Under the pieces are notes generated by a model. That model did not search any database and had not been told where the DNA came from. It saw nothing but the letters and a program-made list of their open reading frames with translations. Shown piece after piece: positions 60,156 to 64,000 of a DNA stretch of 64,000 bases. Source of the DNA: Hymenoscyphus infarciens (Eukaryota; Ascomycota; Leotiomycetes; Helotiales; Helotiaceae). The DNA lies in NCBI GenBank assembly GCA_001414345.1, contig LLCB01000104.1, forward strand, positions 111,885 to 175,884, read 5' to 3'. Each line of letters starts with the position of its first letter. The first letter of the stretch is position 1. The translations under genes and the position numbers were made by a program.

Positions 60156-61348
60156 GGTGAGTTGTGGAGGTAGGTTGATGAGAATAGGTAGGATGTTCGA
60201 GGGTCGAGTCCAAGACAGGACTTTGTGACTCGAAGGTATCCGATATCTCTCGTCCTACTCTTCCTTTTCGTCTTTGCACTCTCGTCTCGTAACTTCAATC
60301 CGAAAGCTTCGTTCGATCGTTCGTCCAACCTCTTTTCCTATCGTCCAACCCTCAAATTCCTTTTTCCGTCCAACAACAATAAATTCAATCTGCCCAAAAA
60401 TCTACCCTTCAACAAGAACCCAAAAAACCTCTTCTGCGGAAAAATATCCCAAGCTCTTAAATCAAAATCCAAAAAAGTCCGCCCCGCGCAAAACTATTCG
60501 CTGGCAGCCAACTTGTCCACGTTGTGCTGGCCGGCTGGCTGGCACTCCACCCTCTTTTATTTGCAGATTGGAGATGGAGTCGTAATGGATTGGGCTCTCA
60601 TGCGTCCGTCAATCGGCTTTTTCCTTTCGTTTCGTTGGCGAAATCGATTGGTTTGGTTGGTCGGTCTGGTAAGGTAGATACAGTTTGGCAGAATGCGGTC
60701 TTGGAATTGGTTGGTCGCTTTTTCCTGTGCTTCACTGCAACGCGCCGAACCGGTTGGTGTTATGATGCGCTGCGACTGTGCGACTGCTAAAGTGGGTATT
60801 TCTGTGTTGCGTCGAGATGGGATGATTGCTTGCTCAGAATTCAGACGAAAGGACTCGAGGGGAGTAAAAAGGGGTAGCGAGTGAATGATTCTAGGAATGC
60901 GATGGAGTGAGGCTGTCGCGCAGGTGAATTTCGTTGTGGTGGACTGATTGACAGCTGAAGAGAGGTTGCGATGAACTGAGAGTGAGTACGCGGGGGTCGG
61001 GCGCAAAGATCGCTTTTTTCGGGGGGTTGGGCTGGCCGAGGCACAGGCGAGAGATAAATTCAAGTGGCTGGAACCGGAAGGAAATAAGAAATCTAGAGTA
61101 CCAACCTCCAAGTAACATCCATGAATCGCTTTCTATATCTGCCCAATTATGGAAATTTCGGAAAAAAGAAGTGTCTGGATCATTCAATTCATGAGAATTG
61201 ACTGGTAGTAACATTCTATGTCCATATCCGAAAACCCCTTTCCATGTTTTCGCCATCCATGCCATGCCATGCCATTTCCAAATTTCACAATTTCTCCAAG
61301 TTTATTCCCATGAAACCCTTTTCCGCTGCCCAAAATTTCAGGATTATA
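60156..61348. other. intergenic region between the membrane protein and arginase
   Basis: It starts with the promoter and leader of the minus-strand membrane protein, whose upstream part on the coding strand is rich in GA runs. Two larger open frames (60,225-60,677 plus, 150 codons; 60,557-61,111 minus, 184 codons) overlap each other, are Ser/Arg/Pro-rich and have no motif. No gene is supported. Confidence 0.45.
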
Positions 61349-62526
61349 TTATAGTAGTGATTCTCCGAGGGCGCATCGGACGAGGGAGCAGCCTGCCCGG
61401 ACGGTTTCGTGGGCTCCGATGTCGTTGACGCCTGGTTCGAGAGTTGGGTTTACCTCGACCACTTTAGCTATGTTAGTATAGGGAGAATATATGGTCTTAT
61501 CAAGCTTTCTAGTGGGACACAAAAAGAGATAACGGGAAGAGGCTACTCACAATCCATTGCAATCATGCACCCCGTCTCGTGAACACATTCTGCGATAAAG
61601 TCTCCTTCTCGCAGGGTTAGACCTCCTCGAACAGGTGTACCAGTACTAGGAGCGTATGTGGGATCCAGAGCATCGACATCGAAGGAAAGATGGATTGGGG
61701 TATCACTTCCGATATATCCAAGAGCCATTTCCATGACTCTTCCAATTCCGTGTCTAGAATAGTCAGTAATATTTCCGGAAAGTGCAGGAGACCAACGCAC
61801 CTATCAATATCATGCATACTGAATGCTTTGATATTGTTATCTCTCAAGATCTGCTTCTCAGCCCGATCTACATCTCGAAGTCCGATATAAACCAACTTCT
61901 TGAGACTGATCATATGCTCTTTCTTAATCCATCCAAATACATCCTCTCTACTCTCCGTAGCAAGTCCACTCAAGAAGGCAACAGGCATTCCGTGTACATT
62001 TCCACTGCCACTACCCTCTGGAGTATTAATATCCGTATGCGCATCGACCCAAATAACAGCCATCTCACGACCAAGTCGCTCCCGAATAGCCTTTGCCGTC
62101 CCGGAAATCGTCCCAATTGCAATAGAATGATCACCTCCCAAAGTCAAGACCGTTCGTCCTTCCTTTGCATGCGCATATACTTGTTCGGAGAGCTTCTTGG
62201 TGACGGCAGATACGGCAAGAGGGTTCTTCATGCCACGGAAATCGGGATCGGATGCGGGAAGGAGGTCTTTATAGGAGTGGACGGTATCATCGTGGAAGAG
62301 CTTGTATCCGAGTTCCTCTTGAAGTTGCGTGAGGAGACCACTTGAAATCAAAGCAGATGGTGCAGCGTCAACACCGGGTTTGCACTGTAGGCGTCATGTT
62401 AGATGTGGTAGTGGGGGAGGGTTGGGAGTGAGAGCTTACTTGACCGCCGGAGAAGCCAACAGCGACCACACCGAGTTGATCGCCGTTGGTGAGGAACTTT
62501 GGTTGAATCATTGAAGTGGTTGTCAT
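61349..62526 (-). CDS. arginase (L-arginine amidinohydrolase)
   Basis: Four exons: 62,526-62,440, 62,384-61,801, 61,753-61,551 and 61,467-61,349; donors GTAAGC, GTGCGT and GTGAGT; all phases close, giving 330 residues, the usual length for fungal arginase. It hydrolyses arginine to ornithine and urea, using two Mn ions, in arginine catabolism. Ligands of the metal pair are all visible: His in GGDHS (residue 115), the DAHTD motif (Asp143, His145, Asp147) and Asp249/Asp251 in SFDVDALDP. The substrate-binding Glu in GGLTLREG (273) and the loop GNVHGMP (157-163) are present. The start [12 protein letters not shown] was chosen because it is the first ATG in the exon that carries the conserved [11 protein letters not shown] strand. 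No defects are seen. Confidence 0.95.
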
Positions 62527-63640
62527 ATTGAAAGAAGTCTTGAGAGAGCTGTGATAAGATTTCTTTGGTGTTCTTCTCTTTAGCTTATGAAGAAGGTCTA
62601 GCTGGTGTTGGTGATGGATGGCGGGGTCTAGAGGTGGTGGGGCAGAACCGAGGGGTACAGCTTTGGGTGCAGGACAGGGAATGCGGCTGAGAGAAGTCGA
62701 TCGATTTCAATGCGATTTGGGGTATCAAGTAACATGAGTAATTGGTGAATTCAACTGGGGAAAATCGGTGTATTTATATCTGTCAATCTCTGCTTAGGCC
62801 GTGTCGAGTCAGCTGGTTGCGCAGGTGTGGTGGACCTTTGGTTTTTCATTTAGGTAAAGTGAAGTTCTTCTTGACCGTTAAAGTTGAATATACGCGGTTA
62901 TGATCGTTAAGTGCAGGATGTAGCGAAAAGGGTCACCGTGTGCATCGTTGAAGTCCGAAAAGCGCCGCCAGGGAACCAGGAGTTGGATAAGGACGGGGCC
63001 AATCAATGGGAAATTTGTAACAGCTTCCTCTTAGAGATTTGAGTCCGCCACGAGAGGGAGAGAAAGGGGTGCATCATGTGGTTTCCTTTCTCTCCAAGGG
63101 AAGAGGAAGTGAGAGGCTTCGGAATGGAGGGTAGCAGCGGTTTTGTGAAAGAGGGCGTTGAAGCTGTGTGGGGGAAGCGTAGGGTCGAATTGATAAGATC
63201 ACTATCAATTGGAGACCTTGTTGCAATTAAAGAAGAATAAGATACAACTTTCAGTATGCCGTTCTCAAGTGTTGAAGTTGAATCGGTCGCCGAAAAGTAC
63301 CTACTGAGGGGTTGAAGAGGCAGGGCAGGCCATTTTGACCTTGCTCAATTGTTCAACACCACAGCGAAGAATACAGCATGGAGAACAGAGCACGGGATTA
63401 AATCGATAGGTTCTACCTATACTCCGGAGTTCGGAATACGGAGCTGGGGAGGTACAAAGTTACTTATCCTTGGGATTCACAAGATATCTAGGTACTGTTC
63501 GTTTCTCTTCATCGACATTAATACAACCAAGATTTATCAAAAGCAATCCACATCGAAATCCAAACCATTAATTTGTACAACACACAGCCTCATAAAGATT
63601 AGCTCCTGAAACAGGAACGGTAGAAATCCGTCAAGTCAAT
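62527..63640. promoter_or_regulatory. arginase upstream region with GATA motifs
   Basis: GATAAG occurs at 62,553-62,558, 62,986-62,991 and 63,192-63,197, read on the plus strand. In filamentous fungi this is the core site for the nitrogen regulator of the AreA/NIT2 type, and arginine catabolism genes are typical targets; binding here is inference. No other gene is supported; an open frame at 63,349-63,609 (plus) has no motif. Confidence 0.4.
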
Positions 63641-63730
63641 TCATGCATCATCCCCATCTCGCAAATGACTTGGTTGCGGATGAAACTTGACGTGGGAGGT
63701 ATCATGGCCTTGTTGTGCCCAAAGCTTCAT
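63641..63730 (-). pseudogene. possible truncated terminal exon
   Basis: A minus-strand frame reading MKLWAQQGHDTSHVKFHPQP to a TGA stop at 63,643-63,641 has protein-like composition. It is continuous upstream to about 63,750, where a GC-rich segment with acgaggccc repeats begins and composition changes. It might be the 3' end of a gene cut by insertion, or chance. Not recognised. Confidence 0.25.
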
Positions 63731-63769
63731 GGATTTAATTTTTGATGTGCCGGGCACCTCAGGCATGCT

Positions 63770-63789
63770 ACGAGGCCCTAACGAGGCCC
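63770..63789. repeat. direct repeat ACGAGGCCC x 2, spaced by 2 bp
   Basis: ACGAGGCCC at 63,770-63,778 and 63,781-63,789, with a near-inverted copy (GGCCCTCGT) at 63,809-63,817. The arrangement resembles subterminal repeats of a DNA transposon; the segment directly precedes the 34-bp repeats. Confidence 0.55.
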
Positions 63790-63840
63790 ACATCTTACGC
63801 TTAGATACGGCCCTCGTAAAGAAAGGAGCGCAGCCTTCTA

Positions 63841-64000
63841 GTAGATATATATATCTACTAAACTTTTACTAGGAGTAGATATATATATCTACTAAACTTT
63901 TACTAGTGGTAGATATATATATCTATTAAACTTTTACTAGTAGTAGATATATATATCTACTAAATTCTTACTAGTAGTAGATATATATATCTACTAAATT
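63841..64000. repeat. 34-bp tandem repeat with 18-bp palindrome, at least five units
   Basis: The core gtagatatatatatctac starts at 63,841, 63,875, 63,909, 63,943 and 63,977, a constant spacing of 34 bp. Units are joined by taaacttttactag or a close variant. Differences are single bases (ctattaaa, aaattctta). The array runs off the window edge. Confidence 0.92.

Noticed and set aside
60225..60677. 150-codon plus-strand frame with a hydrophobic N-terminus resembling a signal peptide
   Set aside because: It lies antisense to the leader of the four-helix protein, and the rest is Lys/Asn/Ser-rich low complexity; no supporting splice sites or motif.
60557..61111. 184-codon minus-strand open frame between the membrane protein and arginase
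   Set aside because: Ser/Thr/Arg/Pro-rich, overlaps another long frame on the plus strand, no motif; typical chance frame in a leader region.
63349..63609. 86-codon plus-strand frame upstream of arginase
   Set aside because: No motif, Lys/Thr/Ser-rich, no splice or context support.

Overview
The window is nuclear DNA of a filamentous ascomycete (Pezizomycotina; a leotiomycete would fit, but I cannot prove the class). The reasons are genes with several short introns (44-138 nt, with GTRNGT donors), fungal gene families, and a 50-kb AT-rich block in which CpA/TpG dinucleotides are almost absent while CpG remains. That dinucleotide pattern is the mark of repeat-induced point mutation (RIP). Spliced gene models were built by hand and checked by exon phase arithmetic; where a full splice model is given, the phases close exactly.

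Left arm (1-6.5 kb): a 10-exon gene for a secreted Ala/Glu/Lys-rich repeat protein (1055-2979, minus) whose C-terminal repeats each sit on their own 48-57-nt exon; a single-exon type II membrane protein (4913-5755, minus); and a small, possibly truncated gene (6150-6473, plus) ending about 110 bp before the AT-rich block.

Centre (about 6.59-56.73 kb): no open gene, only RIP-killed transposons, many of which can be read through their stop codons. They are a 5'-truncated LINE; a Tc1/mariner-like element split into three pieces by a gag-only LTR element (10,581-13,540) and a Ty1/copia element (13,642-19,811); one simple chromovirus-type Ty3/gypsy element (A, 20,511-28,508); and a second copy (B, 28,568-55,596) that contains a third copy (C, 33,370-46,651), which itself contains a LINE (38,651-43,840). 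B also contains a different LINE (48,869-54,609). Target-site duplications are visible for six of these insertions. Removing the inserts leaves B at about 7,986 bp and C at about 8,079 bp, close to the 7,998 bp of A.

Right arm (56.73-64 kb): a 78-aa conserved small fungal protein (57,577-58,019, minus), a 189-aa four-helix membrane protein (59,369-60,155, minus), arginase (61,349-62,526, minus, 330 aa, all metal ligands present) with GATA motifs upstream, and at the window edge a 34-bp tandem repeat built on an 18-bp palindrome.

The genes do not form an evident pathway. The most noteworthy items are the one-repeat-per-exon secreted protein, the datable nest of insertions, a mariner relic with a probable intron cut by two retrotransposons, a gag-only partner element, and a possible antisense reading frame between integrase and 3' LTR in three gypsy copies.
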